Shown: positions 5,885-14,682, numbered from the stretch's first letter. The stretch: 47,168 nt of DNA from Ruminococcus sp. (GCA_017622925.1 JAGAQC010000031.1:1-47168), one strand, 5' to 3'. Numbers and translations are program-made. The notes: generated from the sequence alone by a model not told the origin.

Positions 5885-7999
5885 TTAGTTGTTGCGTTTA
5901 GCTTCAATTTCAGCCAAAGCGTCCTTGCGTGAAAGGTTGATCCTGCCCTGACGGTCGATCTCCGTTACCTTAACGACGATCTCATCGCCGATAGAAACTA
6001 TATCCTCGACCTTTTCAACTCTCGACTTATCGAGCTTTGAGATATGAACAAGTCCGTCCATTCCGGGGACAATCTCAACGAATGCGCCGAAATCCATAAT
6101 GCGAACTACTTTGCCTCTGTAGATAGCTCCGACCTCGGGACCGTTTGCGATAGTGTCAACGATTTGGAGAGCCTTTTTCGCATCGTTACCGTTTATACCG
6201 CTGATAAATACGTTACCCTCGTCATTGATGTCGATCTTGACATTGCAGTCAGCCGAGATTTTCTGAATGACCTTTCCGCCCTGACCGATGACTTCACGTA
6301 TTTTATCAACGGGAACTTTGGTCTGGAGCATCTTGGGCGCATACTTGTTTACCTCTGAACGGGGAGCGGGAATTGCTTTAAGCATAATTTCGTCAAGGAT
6401 ATAGATACGAGCCTTTCTTGTTTTCTCGAACGCTTCCTTGATGATAGCAGGAGTAAGACCGTCAACCTTAATATCGACTTGGATTGCAGTGATACCTTTA
6501 TGCGTACCGCCTACCTTGAAGTCCATATCGCCGAAGAAGTCCTCAAGACCCTGAATATCTACCATTGTCATAAATTCATCGCTGTCGGGCAGAGTGATAA
6601 GTCCGCAAGAAATACCTGCAACAGGGGCTTTTATCGGTACGCCTGCGTCCATGAGAGCAAGCGTAGAGCCGCATATAGAACCCTGCGATGTTGAACCGTT
6701 GGAGGAAAGGACTTCGGAAACAAGTCTCAGAGCATAGGGGAATTCTTCAACCGACGGAATAACGGGAGCTAAAGCTCTTTCAGCGAGCGCGCCGTGACCT
6801 ATCTCACGTCGTCCGGGACCTCTTGAAGGCTTTGTTTCGCCAACGGAGTAGCTCGGAAAATTGTACTGGTGCATATATCTCTTTGTATCTTCTTCGTCAA
6901 GACCGTCAATACGCTGAGCGTCGCTTACAGGACCGAGCGTGCAGACTGTAAGGACCTGCGTCTGACCTCTTGTGAAAAGTCCCGAACCGTGAACTCTGGG
7001 GAGTACGCCCGCTTCGGCTGCAAGAGGACGAATTTCGTCGATTCCTCTGCCGTCAACACGCTTGCCTTCGTAGAGCCATGCGCGGACGATTTTTTTCTGG
7101 AGCTTGTATATACACTCGTCTATCATAGCGATGTTTTCGGGGTACTTCTCGTCAAATTCAGCGTGAATATCATCGATTATCGGAGCAAGTCTTGCGTCGC
7201 GAACCGTTTTGTCGTTTGTATCGAGGGCGATCTTTACACGGTCAGCCGCAAAAGCCTCGATAGCGTCGAACATGTCGTGGTCAACTTCCATAGATTCAAA
7301 TGTGAACTTGGGCTTTCCTATTTCCTTGCGGATACCGTCTATAAAGGCGACCATTTTCTTGATCTCCTCGTGACCTGCAAGAATGCACTCCAGCATCTTA
7401 TCCTCGGGAACTTCGTTAGCTCCCGCTTCGATCATAACGATCTTTTCGGCTGAACCTGCAACAGTCAGAACGAGGTCGGTTTTTGCGCGCTGTTCGAGAG
7501 TAGGATTAAGAACGATCTCGCCGTCAACAAGACCAACATTGATGCTTGCTACAGGGCCATTCCACGGAATATCGGATATAGAGATAGCGATAGAAGTCGC
7601 GATCATGCCTGCTATCTCGGGGGAGTTATCGGGTTCAACCGCAAGGACGGTCATAACAACGGAAACATCATTGCGCATATCCTTGGGGAAAAGCGGACGG
7701 ATAGGTCTGTCAACGCAGCGTGACGTAAGGATAGCTTTTTCGCTGGGCTTGCCCTCTCTCTTTGTAAATGAGCCGGGAATCTTGCCTACGGAGTAAAGTC
7801 TCTCCTCGTAATCAACGGAAAGAGGGAAGAAGTCAACGCCCTCTCTGGGCTTTGCGCTTGCGGTAACGTTAGCCATAACTACTGTCTCGCCGTAGCGTAC
7901 CCAGCACGAGCCGTTGGAAAGTCCGCAGGTCTTGCCTGTTTCAACAATAACCGGTCTGCCTGCATAAGTCGTTTCAAAGGTTCTGTAATTTTCAAACAT
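5885..7999 (-). CDS. pnp: Polyribonucleotide nucleotidyltransferase (PNPase)
   Basis: PNPase degrades RNA 3' to 5' by phosphorolysis and can also add nucleotides; it acts as a ring trimer in the cytoplasm. The 704 residues show two RNase PH domains, the first at about 10-140 and the second at about 310-530, joined by an all-helical segment. The active-site region is clear: SNGSTSQGSICGSTL near residue 430 and FFGDMDFKVGGTHKG near 485 with the conserved Asp residues. A KH domain (VIGQGGKVIQKI) at about 555-610 and an S1 domain (GAIYRGKVVRIMDFGAFVEI) at about 620-690 close the protein. AGGAGG eight bases before the ATG fixes the start. It follows rpsO, the common bacterial order. Confidence 0.98.
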   Translation of the reverse strand: MFENYRTFETTYAGRPVIVETGKTCGLSNGSCWVRYGETVVMANVTASAKPREGVDFFPLSVDYEERLYSVGKIPGSFTKREGKPSEKAILTSRCVDRPIRPLFPKDMRNDVSVVMTVLAVEPDNSPEIAGMIATSIAISISDIPWNGPVASINVGLVDGEIVLNPTLEQRAKTDLVLTVAGSAEKIVMIEAGANEVPEDKMLECILAGHEEIKKMVAFIDGIRKEIGKPKFTFESMEVDHDMFDAIEAFAADRVKIALDTNDKTVRDARLAPIIDDIHAEFDEKYPENIAMIDECIYKLQKKIVRAWLYEGKRVDGRGIDEIRPLAAEAGVLPRVHGSGLFTRGQTQVLTVCTLGPVSDAQRIDGLDEEDTKRYMHQYNFPSYSVGETKPSRGPGRREIGHGALAERALAPVIPSVEEFPYALRLVSEVLSSNGSTSQGSICGSTLALMDAGVPIKAPVAGISCGLITLPDSDEFMTMVDIQGLEDFFGDMDFKVGGTHKGITAIQVDIKVDGLTPAIIKEAFEKTRKARIYILDEIMLKAIPAPRSEVNKYAPKMLQTKVPVDKIREVIGQGGKVIQKISADCNVKIDINDEGNVFISGINGNDAKKALQIVDTIANGPEVGAIYRGKVVRIMDFGAFVEIVPGMDGLVHISKLDKSRVEKVEDIVSIGDEIVVKVTEIDRQGRINLSRKDALAEIEAKRNN

Positions 8000-8112
8000 T
8001 ATTTTTGCCTCCTGAAATTGATTTGCATCGGCTTTAGCAATAAACTCTGCGCCCCTTGTATTTTGGGGGACGTACAGTTTAATGCTAAAAGCCGTTTATG
8101 TTTATAGACGTA

Positions 8113-8140
8113 AAGGCAGAAGGGGAGACCCCTCTGCCTT
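8113..8140 (-). terminator. Hairpin between rpsO and pnp
   Basis: A strong G/C stem (AAGGCAG 8113-8119 with CTGCCTT 8134-8140, continued inward by AGGGG/CCCCT) follows the rpsO stop on the minus strand with only a short T run. It may be a partial terminator or an RNase processing site that lets some transcripts enter pnp. Confidence 0.55.
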
Positions 8141-8152
8141 CGCAAACGATAA

Positions 8153-8419
8153 TTACTTACGGAGACCGAGCTTTTCAACGATAGCGCGGTATCTGTTGAT
8201 GTCCTTCTTTTTAAGGTAAGAAAGGAGGTTGCGTCTGTGACCTACCATCTTGAGCAGACCTCTTCTGGAGTGGTGGTCGTTCTTGTGGATCTTAAGGTGA
8301 GCGTTAAGATCGTTGATTCTTCTTGTGAGAATAGCGATCTGAACCTCGGGAGATCCTGTGTCGTTTGCGCTGGTTCTGTTAGCCTCAATAACGGCTGTTT
8401 TTTCTTCTTTCAGTAACAT
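8153..8419 (-). CDS. rpsO: 30S ribosomal protein S15
   Basis: S15 binds 16S rRNA early in assembly of the small-subunit platform. Eighty-eight residues, the standard length, with the family core [15 protein letters not shown], the [25 protein letters not shown] rRNA-binding helix segment and a final [12 protein letters not shown]. The ATG at 8419 is preferred over an in-frame GTG at 8428, since AGGTG lies six bases upstream and the family starts at this methionine. The gene has its own promoter at 8508-8536 and a structured leader; in many bacteria S15 represses its own translation through such a leader. Confidence 0.98.
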   Translation of the reverse strand: MLLKEEKTAVIEANRTSANDTGSPEVQIAILTRRINDLNAHLKIHKNDHHSRRGLLKMVGHRRNLLSYLKKKDINRYRAIVEKLGLRK

Positions 8420-8500
8420 TGAAAGCACCTCATATTAAATAAATTCCGATAACATAGAAACAGGTGACATATGAGGACACGCCTGTCTCCAAGTACACGG
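8420..8500 (-). promoter_or_regulatory. rpsO 5' leader with possible S15-binding stem
   Basis: Between the promoter and the rpsO ATG the minus-strand leader contains GACAGG-C-GTG and CAC-CTGTT halves (about 8460-8490), which can pair. S15 autoregulatory leaders of different shapes are known in several phyla. Pairing is seen in the sequence; regulation is inferred. Confidence 0.35.
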
Positions 8501-8507
8501 TGCTTTT

Positions 8508-8536
8508 ATTATACCACAAAATTTTACATTTGTAAA
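8508..8536 (-). promoter_or_regulatory. Sigma-A promoter of rpsO
   Basis: Minus strand TTTACA (8536-8531), 17-bp spacer, TATAAT (8513-8508). Confidence 0.85.
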
Positions 8537-8628
8537 GGGATTTTAAAATATTTTTTCAAAAAAATTTGTTATATCCCATAAAGAAGCGGAGAGAGAAAAA
8601 GATAAATAAAAAAATCAATCAAAGTATA

Positions 8629-8657
8629 TTGACGTTAGGCTGAAAATATTATATAAT
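8629..8657 (+). promoter_or_regulatory. Sigma-A promoter of rpe-rnf genes
   Basis: TTGACG (8629-8634), 17-bp spacer, TATAAT (8652-8657). The predicted transcript start near 8665 argues against a start codon at 8672. Confidence 0.85.
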
Positions 8658-8695
8658 AATAGAGTAGCGTTTTGAAAAAAAGGAATGATAAAATT

Positions 8696-9349
8696 TTGAT
8701 TGATCTTGTTTCAGCATCTATTCTCAGTTCTGACTTGCTAAATCTGGAGTCGGAAATCAGAAAACTCGAAAAAAACAACGTTGACTGGATACACTTTGAC
8801 GTTATGGACGGTGTTTTTGTCCCTAATATCAGCTATGGAATACCTGTCCTTGCGCAAATCAGCAAAAAAACCGATTTGTTTCTTGACGTTCATCTCATGA
8901 TCACGGATCCGCTGAAGTATATTACGCAGTTTGACGAAGCAGGCGCGGATATGATAACTTTCCATGTAGAGAGTGCGAGCGATACTATGGAAGTTATCAG
9001 GGCATTAAAACAGACAGAATGTCACATAGGGATCGCAGTCAAGCCGAATACTCCTGCGGAAGATGTTTTTCCGTATATCGGGTATGCCGATATGATACTT
9101 GTTATGACTGTTGAACCCGGCTTCGGCGGTCAGTCCTTTATGGATATGAGTGATAAAATACGCAGTATCCGTGAATATGCCGACAAAAACGGATACGAAG
9201 AACTTCTGATACAGGTTGACGGAGGTATCGACGACAAAACCGCTCCTATCGTAAGATCGGCAGGCGCGGAAGTCCTCGTTTCGGGAAGCTACCTTTTTAA
9301 AGCGGAAAATATGGCGGAGGCTGTCGGAAAATTAAAGGAAGAAATTTGA
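8696..9349 (+). CDS. rpe: Ribulose-phosphate 3-epimerase
   Basis: Interconverts ribulose 5-phosphate and xylulose 5-phosphate in the pentose phosphate pathway. A (beta/alpha)8 barrel with the expected landmarks: SASILSSD at the N-terminus, the metal-binding His and Asp of WIHFDVMDG and LDVHLMI, MTVEPGFGGQSF, and the second catalytic Asp with the phosphate loop in QVDGGID and SGSYLF. I place the start at the TTG at 8696 (217 residues, normal family length): AAAAGGA lies upstream at a suitable distance and the promoter would leave almost no leader for the TTG at 8672. It is first in a transcript with the Rnf-like genes, which begin four bases after its stop; no metabolic reason for that pairing is evident. 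Confidence 0.95.
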   Translation: MIDLVSASILSSDLLNLESEIRKLEKNNVDWIHFDVMDGVFVPNISYGIPVLAQISKKTDLFLDVHLMITDPLKYITQFDEAGADMITFHVESASDTMEVIRALKQTECHIGIAVKPNTPAEDVFPYIGYADMILVMTVEPGFGGQSFMDMSDKIRSIREYADKNGYEELLIQVDGGIDDKTAPIVRSAGAEVLVSGSYLFKAENMAEAVGKLKEEI

Positions 9350-9353
9350 ATTG

Positions 9354-10307
9354 ATGCAGAATAAAGTAAAATCACAGCGTTTTATATGGATAGACATAAT
9401 GTTGACACTTATTGCGCTTATTGTCATGGGATATTTTTATTATGGGGTTCGCGCAGTATTATTGTGCGGCGTATGCGCTGCGGCGTCTCTTGCGGCGGAA
9501 ATAGTTTCTCTGCGCCTGATGAAACGCAGGTTCACCGCCGATGACCTTACATGTATTTCGGACGCCCTGATATTATCGCTTATGCTCCCTGCGGTAATGG
9601 ATTACACCATCGCCGCGATAGCATGTGTTTTTGCGGTAACGGTCAAGAACATATTCGGCGGAAGAAGGAATATAATATTTTCGCCTGCGGCTGCCGGATA
9701 TGTGTTTCTGTTGACTTCATGGAAAAGCAGCGTGCTTATGTTTACCGAGCCGCATGTTCATACGGGAGCGTTTGAAAAAGCAGCGGAACTTGTAAGCTCC
9801 GCAAGTCACAGCTTCAACACTACTGGAAGAATGAACTATACCGATTTTGAGATACTCATGGGGAACGTCAGCGGACCTACGGGAGCTGTCAGCATACTTT
9901 TGCTTGCGGTAGCGGCTATTGTGCTGATATTCAGGCGTAATATTTCTTTCGGAGCGTTTTTAGGAACGCTTATAGGAACTGCTATGCTTTCCGTTACCGT
10001 TCCGATGTGCGGCAGTTTGTCGGATTCCCTGAAATACACTTTTTCCACCAATATGGTGCTTTTTGCGGCTGTATATATCGTTTCGGATAAGCGGATAGCT
10101 CCCGAACGAAACTATTTTTCGTTTTTCTACGGCATGTTCATCTCGCTTTTTTCCTATATTCTGATAATTACGACTGCTGCGGAAAATGCGATAGTTATTG
10201 CGTCGATACTTTTCACCCCCGTTTCACTGGGCTTTAAAAATCTTGAAAGGTACATTTCACGTTTGGAAGCAGAGGAATCGGCAGTTAAGGGGGAGGTTGA
10301 ACAATGA
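9354..10307 (+). CDS. rnfD: RnfD/NqrB-like membrane subunit, divergent
   Basis: A 317-residue polytopic membrane protein with about nine hydrophobic helices. RnfD is a membrane subunit of the ion-pumping ferredoxin:NAD+ oxidoreductase and normally carries FMN linked to a threonine in an S/T-G-A-T motif. Family features seen here are the cytoplasmic-end RRFTADDLTCISDALILSLMLP-type region, FSPAAAGYVFLL and a GNVSGPTGAVS segment at the place of the usual GN-x-x-G-S-x-G-E-T-S. No S/T-G-A-T motif is visible, so the flavin site appears lost. The start ATG at 9354 follows rpe directly, and the stop overlaps the next gene by four bases. See the finding on the cofactor-poor cluster. Confidence 0.8.
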   Translation: MQNKVKSQRFIWIDIMLTLIALIVMGYFYYGVRAVLLCGVCAAASLAAEIVSLRLMKRRFTADDLTCISDALILSLMLPAVMDYTIAAIACVFAVTVKNIFGGRRNIIFSPAAAGYVFLLTSWKSSVLMFTEPHVHTGAFEKAAELVSSASHSFNTTGRMNYTDFEILMGNVSGPTGAVSILLLAVAAIVLIFRRNISFGAFLGTLIGTAMLSVTVPMCGSLSDSLKYTFSTNMVLFAAVYIVSDKRIAPERNYFSFFYGMFISLFSYILIITTAAENAIVIASILFTPVSLGFKNLERYISRLEAEESAVKGEVEQ

Positions 10308-10933
10308 CGAATAAAAAACGTCCCCTGCTTGAGGGACTTATCAGCGGTAATACGGTACTTTCGGGACTTATGGTAATATCGCCCGTAATAGTGTGTGGAA
10401 ACACGGTCATGAACGCTCTCGCTCTTATGTATGCGTTTTCGGCAATAACCTTTATCACCGTAATGATCGGCTCGTTTATCCCGAAAAGACTTCCCTACGG
10501 TATGAAGATCGTGATATATGCCGTGATAGCGTCAATAATTTATATTCCCGTCAAGGCGGCAGCGGAGGAATTTTTCCCCGATATTATCCCGAGGATAGGA
10601 ATATATTTTATGCTTGTTGCTGTAAACTCTCTTATAACCGTTCAGACGGAGGCAAAATTCTATCGTATGACGAGAGGAAAAATGACTGCTTCGCTTATAC
10701 TTCACATACTCGGATTCGATGCGGTGATGCTGATAATTGCAGCGGTCAGGGAGCTTTTGGCATACGGCACGTTCTGCGGCAGAATAGTCGATGCGGATAT
10801 ACTCATAAGCGGACTGGGCGCGCCGTTCGGCGGATTCATACTGTTGGGAATATTCTGCGGAATTTATCGTGGCATCGGGAACGCGATGAGACATGACGAC
10901 GATGTATCGGGAGGTGACGGCGAATGTTTCTGA
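10304..10933 (+). CDS. rnfE: RnfE/NqrD-like membrane subunit lacking both cluster cysteines
   Basis: A 209-residue protein with six predicted membrane helices and the family fold: N-terminal LLEGLISGNTVL, MNALAL, a central VNSLI segment, RELLAYGTF and a C-terminal PFGGFILLGIFCGI helix. In standard RnfE two cysteines (in LGLCP and TNC) share a [2Fe-2S] cluster with two from RnfA. Here those positions read VISP (Ser26) and VNSL (Ser109). A different cysteine, Cys31, is nearby but aligns with a Thr. An ATGA overlap (10304-10307) couples it to rnfD, and it overlaps rnfA by ten bases. The family assignment is firm; electron transfer by this protein is doubtful. Confidence 0.8.
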   Translation: MTNKKRPLLEGLISGNTVLSGLMVISPVIVCGNTVMNALALMYAFSAITFITVMIGSFIPKRLPYGMKIVIYAVIASIIYIPVKAAAEEFFPDIIPRIGIYFMLVAVNSLITVQTEAKFYRMTRGKMTASLILHILGFDAVMLIIAAVRELLAYGTFCGRIVDADILISGLGAPFGGFILLGIFCGIYRGIGNAMRHDDDVSGGDGECF

Positions 10934-11496
10934 TATCGGAGTTTGTCGTACTTCTCACGACCAATCTTATCCTTACAAAGGCTCTCGGAACGAGTACGCT
11001 TTTTATAGCCGCAGGAAGCCGAAAAAATCTTCTTTGGATAGCTATAACGATAACAGCGTTCACAACCGTCGGTTCGGCAGGGGCGTACCTGATAAACGGT
11101 ATGCTGCCCGAGAACTTCACCGACCTGAGACTTCTCCTGTATGTGCTAATCATAGGGGTCTTATATTTTGCTTTGCTTTCAGTCCTTTATTTTACGGACG
11201 GAAAAAGCTTTGGAACTACAAGAAAATATGTTCATGTTTCTGCTTTCAACTGCGCCGTTATGGGTACGCTTTTCACTATAAGCGAAAATGCAGACGCTGA
11301 TACTTCTCTGAATAATATCGTCAGCTTTATTATAAGGGGAGCGGAGGCAGGAACGGGATTTATACTTTCCGCTTTTATTCTTATGGCAGCCTTTAAAATT
11401 CTTAATTCAAAGGAAGTGCCTGCGGCGTTTCGGGGATTTCCCGCAATGCTTGTATACCTCGGCATCATATCTATGGCAATGTATGCGCTTGTTTAA
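10924..11496 (+). CDS. rnfA: RnfA/NqrE-like membrane subunit lacking one cluster cysteine
   Basis: A 190-residue protein with six hydrophobic helices, the inverted-topology partner of RnfE. Standard RnfA has one cysteine in LGLCPFLG and one in TNCAVLG. The first region here is LGTSTLF (Ser24 in place of Cys), the second keeps its cysteine in FNCAVMG (Cys110). The rest of the family pattern is well kept (VPAAFRGFPAMLVYLGIISMA at the C-terminus). GGAGGTGA precedes the start, which lies inside rnfE. No rnfC, rnfG or rnfB follows; the next gene is an unrelated cell-surface protein. Confidence 0.8.
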   Translation: MFLISEFVVLLTTNLILTKALGTSTLFIAAGSRKNLLWIAITITAFTTVGSAGAYLINGMLPENFTDLRLLLYVLIIGVLYFALLSVLYFTDGKSFGTTRKYVHVSAFNCAVMGTLFTISENADADTSLNNIVSFIIRGAEAGTGFILSAFILMAAFKILNSKEVPAAFRGFPAMLVYLGIISMAMYALV

Positions 11497-11500
11497 TTGG

Positions 11501-11515
11501 AACTGCACGGCAGTT
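11501..11515 (+). other. Short hairpin after rnfA
   Basis: AACTGC pairs with GCAGTT around an ACG loop just after the rnfA stop. No T-tract follows, so it is at most a weak terminator. Confidence 0.3.
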
Positions 11516-11581
11516 TCTCATATAGAAATAAAAAAAGTAAACAAAGCGCAGACATAATTTTTTCGGGAGATAATATAATAA

Positions 11582-12754
11582 ATGAAACGTAGGAACAAAG
11601 GAAGAAAAATTTACAAAACAAAGGAAAAAAATTACTACGGAAAAAGTCCAGTGGGAAAGATCCTGTCGGGAGCTTTGACTGTGCTTCTTATAGGCGGAAT
11701 AGGTTTTCTCGGCTACAGTTTAGCCGAACCTATTGTAAATTACACTCAGCATAAGGGGGACGAACCTGAAGCTACCGAACCTCCGACAACGGAAGCGGCT
11801 GAAACCTCCGAGGTATCCACCGAAGCCGTAACGGAAACGGTCACCAAGCCTGTCAAGGAAAGCTTTTATACGGCGGTTGCGCTTAAAACGGCTGATATGG
11901 CGTCTGTTGAATCGCTGCGGTCTGCGTTGGCGGCTGTTCCAAAAAACGAGGCGGAGTATATTGAGCTGCCATTGAAAGTCAGCGGCGGCGGAATATATTA
12001 TGCTTCGTCAGTCCTTGAAGCGCAGACGGCGATAAGATCCGAGCTGAACTTATCCGATATAGTTAAAGAGGTCGAAAAAAGCGGCTTTAAACCTGCGGCG
12101 GTCATAAGCGTGTTTCATGACAGCATTATGCCCGAAGCTTACCCCGAGGGCGGATATGTACTGTCGGACGGCAGCTCGCAATGGAAGGACGGAAGCGGAA
12201 AGCAATGGACTACGCCGTATTCCCAGCGTGCGCTTGATTACAATGCCAATATTGTTGCCGAGCTGACTTCGGCAGGCTTTGAGCAGATAATATGCTCCGA
12301 CCTGATATTCCCCGATTTTAGTGAAAGCGATCTTGAAGTCCTCGATCCCGTGCTTGGACAAAACGACAGATGTATCGCTTTGACTTCGGCAGCAAATCTT
12401 CTTTATGATAAGGCGTTTTCGGGCGGAGCGTCCATGCAGATCGAGGTGTCGGCGGAGGATATACTTAAAGGAAAGGCGGACGTACTTCAGCCTATGCTTC
12501 TTACCTCGGGAAATATCATACTTAATATTGACCTTGATAAGCTCAGCAGCGGAATAAGCGACGGAAATACAGTGTATGAATTCAGCGGCACACATGTGGA
12601 AAATATTGAAAAATGCCTTGATTTAGTGAACGACAAACTTGTGGGCTTCAATGCAGCCATAAGAATATCGGGAGCGTCCCTTGATAAAGGGGAACTTGCA
12701 GAAGCTAAGGAGGCAATATCCGATTACGGCTGCAAGGCTTATGTTATCGGATAA
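11582..12754 (+). CDS. Membrane-anchored glycoside-hydrolase-like protein (DUF4015-like)
   Basis: The 390-residue protein has a basic N-terminus, one membrane helix at about 28-50 (ILSGALTVLLIGGIGFLGY), a Thr/Glu/Pro-rich linker at about 60-95 typical of cell-wall-spanning spacers, and an extracellular domain. The segment with TTPYSQRALDYNANIVAEL and AGFEQIICSDLIFP matches the pattern of the putative glycoside hydrolase family DUF4015 (GH13-like barrel), in which the corresponding core reads NPY..W.YN...A.E....GFDEI.FDYIRFP. In this copy the family's acidic DYIRFP reads SDLIFP, so a catalytic role is uncertain. Cell-wall polysaccharide binding or hydrolysis is a reasonable guess. It is 34 bp ahead of hprK. 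Confidence 0.65.
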   Translation: MKRRNKGRKIYKTKEKNYYGKSPVGKILSGALTVLLIGGIGFLGYSLAEPIVNYTQHKGDEPEATEPPTTEAAETSEVSTEAVTETVTKPVKESFYTAVALKTADMASVESLRSALAAVPKNEAEYIELPLKVSGGGIYYASSVLEAQTAIRSELNLSDIVKEVEKSGFKPAAVISVFHDSIMPEAYPEGGYVLSDGSSQWKDGSGKQWTTPYSQRALDYNANIVAELTSAGFEQIICSDLIFPDFSESDLEVLDPVLGQNDRCIALTSAANLLYDKAFSGGASMQIEVSAEDILKGKADVLQPMLLTSGNIILNIDLDKLSSGISDGNTVYEFSGTHVENIEKCLDLVNDKLVGFNAAIRISGASLDKGELAEAKEAISDYGCKAYVIG

Positions 12755-12788
12755 ATAAATACCGATCTATCGGGGAACGGAGAAAGTT

Positions 12789-13748
12789 ATGTCACAAAAT
12801 TTTACAGTATCTCTGCAAAAGGTTATTGATGAGTTCAAGCTTGAAGTTATCTATATTCAAAAGGACGCAGAGGACATTCTTATTGACGAGACCGAGGTCA
12901 ACAGACCCGGTTTGCAGCTCATGGGATTTTATGAGTATTTCAACGCCGAAAGGATCCAAATAATAGGCAAGGTCGAGTTTGCGTATCTTTCAACGCTTGA
13001 CGAGGCTACGCGCCGTGAAAGATTGCAGCTGCTTTTCGCCCAAAGACTTCCGGCGCTGATAATCACACGAGAGCTTCCGTATTTTTCGGAGATGCTCGAG
13101 CTTGCCAAGGAATACGAAATTCCTCTGCTCAGAAGCAAGGAAAGCACGTCTAACTTTATGTCGGGACTTATTGCGTTCCTCAATCTTAATCTTGCGCCGA
13201 GAGTTACCCGTCACGGCGTACTTATCGAGATTTACGGCGAGGGCGTGTTCATTACGGGAGAAAGCGGCGTCGGCAAGAGCGAAACGGCTATAGAGCTTGT
13301 AAAAAGAGGTCACCGCCTTGTGGCTGACGACGCCGTTGAGATAAGAAAGGTATCAAATATCAGCCTTGTGGGAAGTTCTCCCGATAATATCCGCCATTTT
13401 CTGGAGCTTAGGGGTATCGGTATCATAAACGCTCGCAGACTTTTCGGTATCGGAGCTGTTAAAATGACCGAAAAAATAGATCTTGTCGTTGAACTTGAAC
13501 AGTGGAATCCCGAAAAAATATACGACAGAATGGGCGTAGATACGGAGTATGTAACGCTTTTGGGCGTAAAGATACCCTCTCTTACCATTCCTGTAAAGCC
13601 CGGACGTAATCTTGCGGTCATCTTAGAGGTAGCGGCTATGAACAACAGACAGAAAAAGATGGGATACAACGCCGCCGCAGAGCTTTTGAACAGGCTCGGA
13701 ATGGCGTCTGACCCCAAGGAAACGATACGTAATTATGAAAACTTTTAA
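12789..13748 (+). CDS. hprK: HPr kinase/phosphorylase
   Basis: HprK phosphorylates and dephosphorylates Ser46 of the phosphotransferase carrier HPr, the central switch of carbon catabolite repression in Gram-positive bacteria. The 319 residues show an N-terminal domain (1-130), then the kinase domain with Walker A GESGVGKSETA, the conserved acidic pair in LVADDAVEI, and the HprK signature LELRGIGIINARRLFGIGAV. It forms hexamers in the cytoplasm. Its place upstream of murB, rapZ and whiA is usual in Clostridia. Confidence 0.98.
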   Translation: MSQNFTVSLQKVIDEFKLEVIYIQKDAEDILIDETEVNRPGLQLMGFYEYFNAERIQIIGKVEFAYLSTLDEATRRERLQLLFAQRLPALIITRELPYFSEMLELAKEYEIPLLRSKESTSNFMSGLIAFLNLNLAPRVTRHGVLIEIYGEGVFITGESGVGKSETAIELVKRGHRLVADDAVEIRKVSNISLVGSSPDNIRHFLELRGIGIINARRLFGIGAVKMTEKIDLVVELEQWNPEKIYDRMGVDTEYVTLLGVKIPSLTIPVKPGRNLAVILEVAAMNNRQKKMGYNAAAELLNRLGMASDPKETIRNYENF

Positions 13749-13766
13749 ACAATCGGAGTATGTTTT

Positions 13767-14672
13767 ATGATCAATATTAATGATTTGACCGAGCTTTGTC
13801 GAAAACTCGGCTGCAAGCTTCATACGGACTGTTCTTTAAAGGATTACACTACCTTTAAAATAGGCGGAAAATGCCACGCAGTCGTTGATGCGGCTTCGGC
13901 AGAGGCGGCGGCTGAGTTTGTGAAGTATTTCCGAGTAAACGATGTGAAATACACCGTCCTCGGCAGGGGAAGCAATATTCTTGCCTCCGACGAGGGCTTC
14001 GACGGCGTTATACTTCACTTCGGCAGCGATTTTTCGGAAGTTACGGCAGACGGCACAAGACTTACCGCTCAGTCGGGAGCGTCCCTTTCAGCCGTATGCG
14101 TCAAAGCGCAGCAAAACGGTCTCAGCGGCATGGAAAATCTCTACGGCATACCCGGTTCTGTCGGAGGCGGACTTTTCATGAACGCAGGCGCATATGGAAC
14201 GGAGATGAAGGACGTTGTTGTTTCAGCGGAATATATTGACGAAAACGGCGCGCTGAAAACAATTACCGCCGATGAAATGAAGCTCTCCTACCGCCGCAGT
14301 ATATTTTCTGACAGAAACTGCATTGTGACTTCGGTCGCATTTGAGCTTACAAAGGGCGACCCTGACAAAATAAAGGAAGCAATGGCAGAGTGTCTGAAAA
14401 AGCGTACTTCAAAGCAGCCTCTCGAATATCCGAGCGCAGGAAGTACCTTCAAGAGACCCGAGGGCAGCTATGCGTCGCTTTTGATAGAACAATGCGGACT
14501 TAAAGGGCAGTCGGTAGGCGGCGCGCAGGTAAGCGAAAAGCACAGCGGATTCGTCATAAACACGGGAAACGCAACCTTCGCCGACGTTATGAAGCTTTGC
14601 GAAAAGATAAAAAATACGGTTATGGAAAAAACAGGCTACAGCCTTGAGCTTGAGCCGATCATACTTAAATAA
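13767..14672 (+). CDS. murB: UDP-N-acetylenolpyruvoylglucosamine reductase
   Basis: MurB reduces the enolpyruvyl group of UDP-GlcNAc-enolpyruvate with NADPH to make UDP-MurNAc, the second committed step of peptidoglycan synthesis. The 301-residue protein carries the FAD-binding block VLGRGSNILASDEGFDGVIL, the pyrophosphate-binding GIPGSVGGGLFMNAGAYG, the substrate Tyr/Arg segment LSYRRSIF and the proton-donating Ser in SAGSTFKRP, with VGGAQVSEKHSGFVIN near the C-terminus. A GGAG-type site precedes the ATG, and the gene ends ten bases before rapZ. Confidence 0.97.
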   Translation: MININDLTELCRKLGCKLHTDCSLKDYTTFKIGGKCHAVVDAASAEAAAEFVKYFRVNDVKYTVLGRGSNILASDEGFDGVILHFGSDFSEVTADGTRLTAQSGASLSAVCVKAQQNGLSGMENLYGIPGSVGGGLFMNAGAYGTEMKDVVVSAEYIDENGALKTITADEMKLSYRRSIFSDRNCIVTSVAFELTKGDPDKIKEAMAECLKKRTSKQPLEYPSAGSTFKRPEGSYASLLIEQCGLKGQSVGGAQVSEKHSGFVINTGNATFADVMKLCEKIKNTVMEKTGYSLELEPIILK

Positions 14673-14682
14673 GAGGTCGATT

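Noticed and set aside
6869-7453. Antisense open frame opposite pnp
   Set aside because: No start signal or recognisable protein pattern; a shadow of the PNPase gene.
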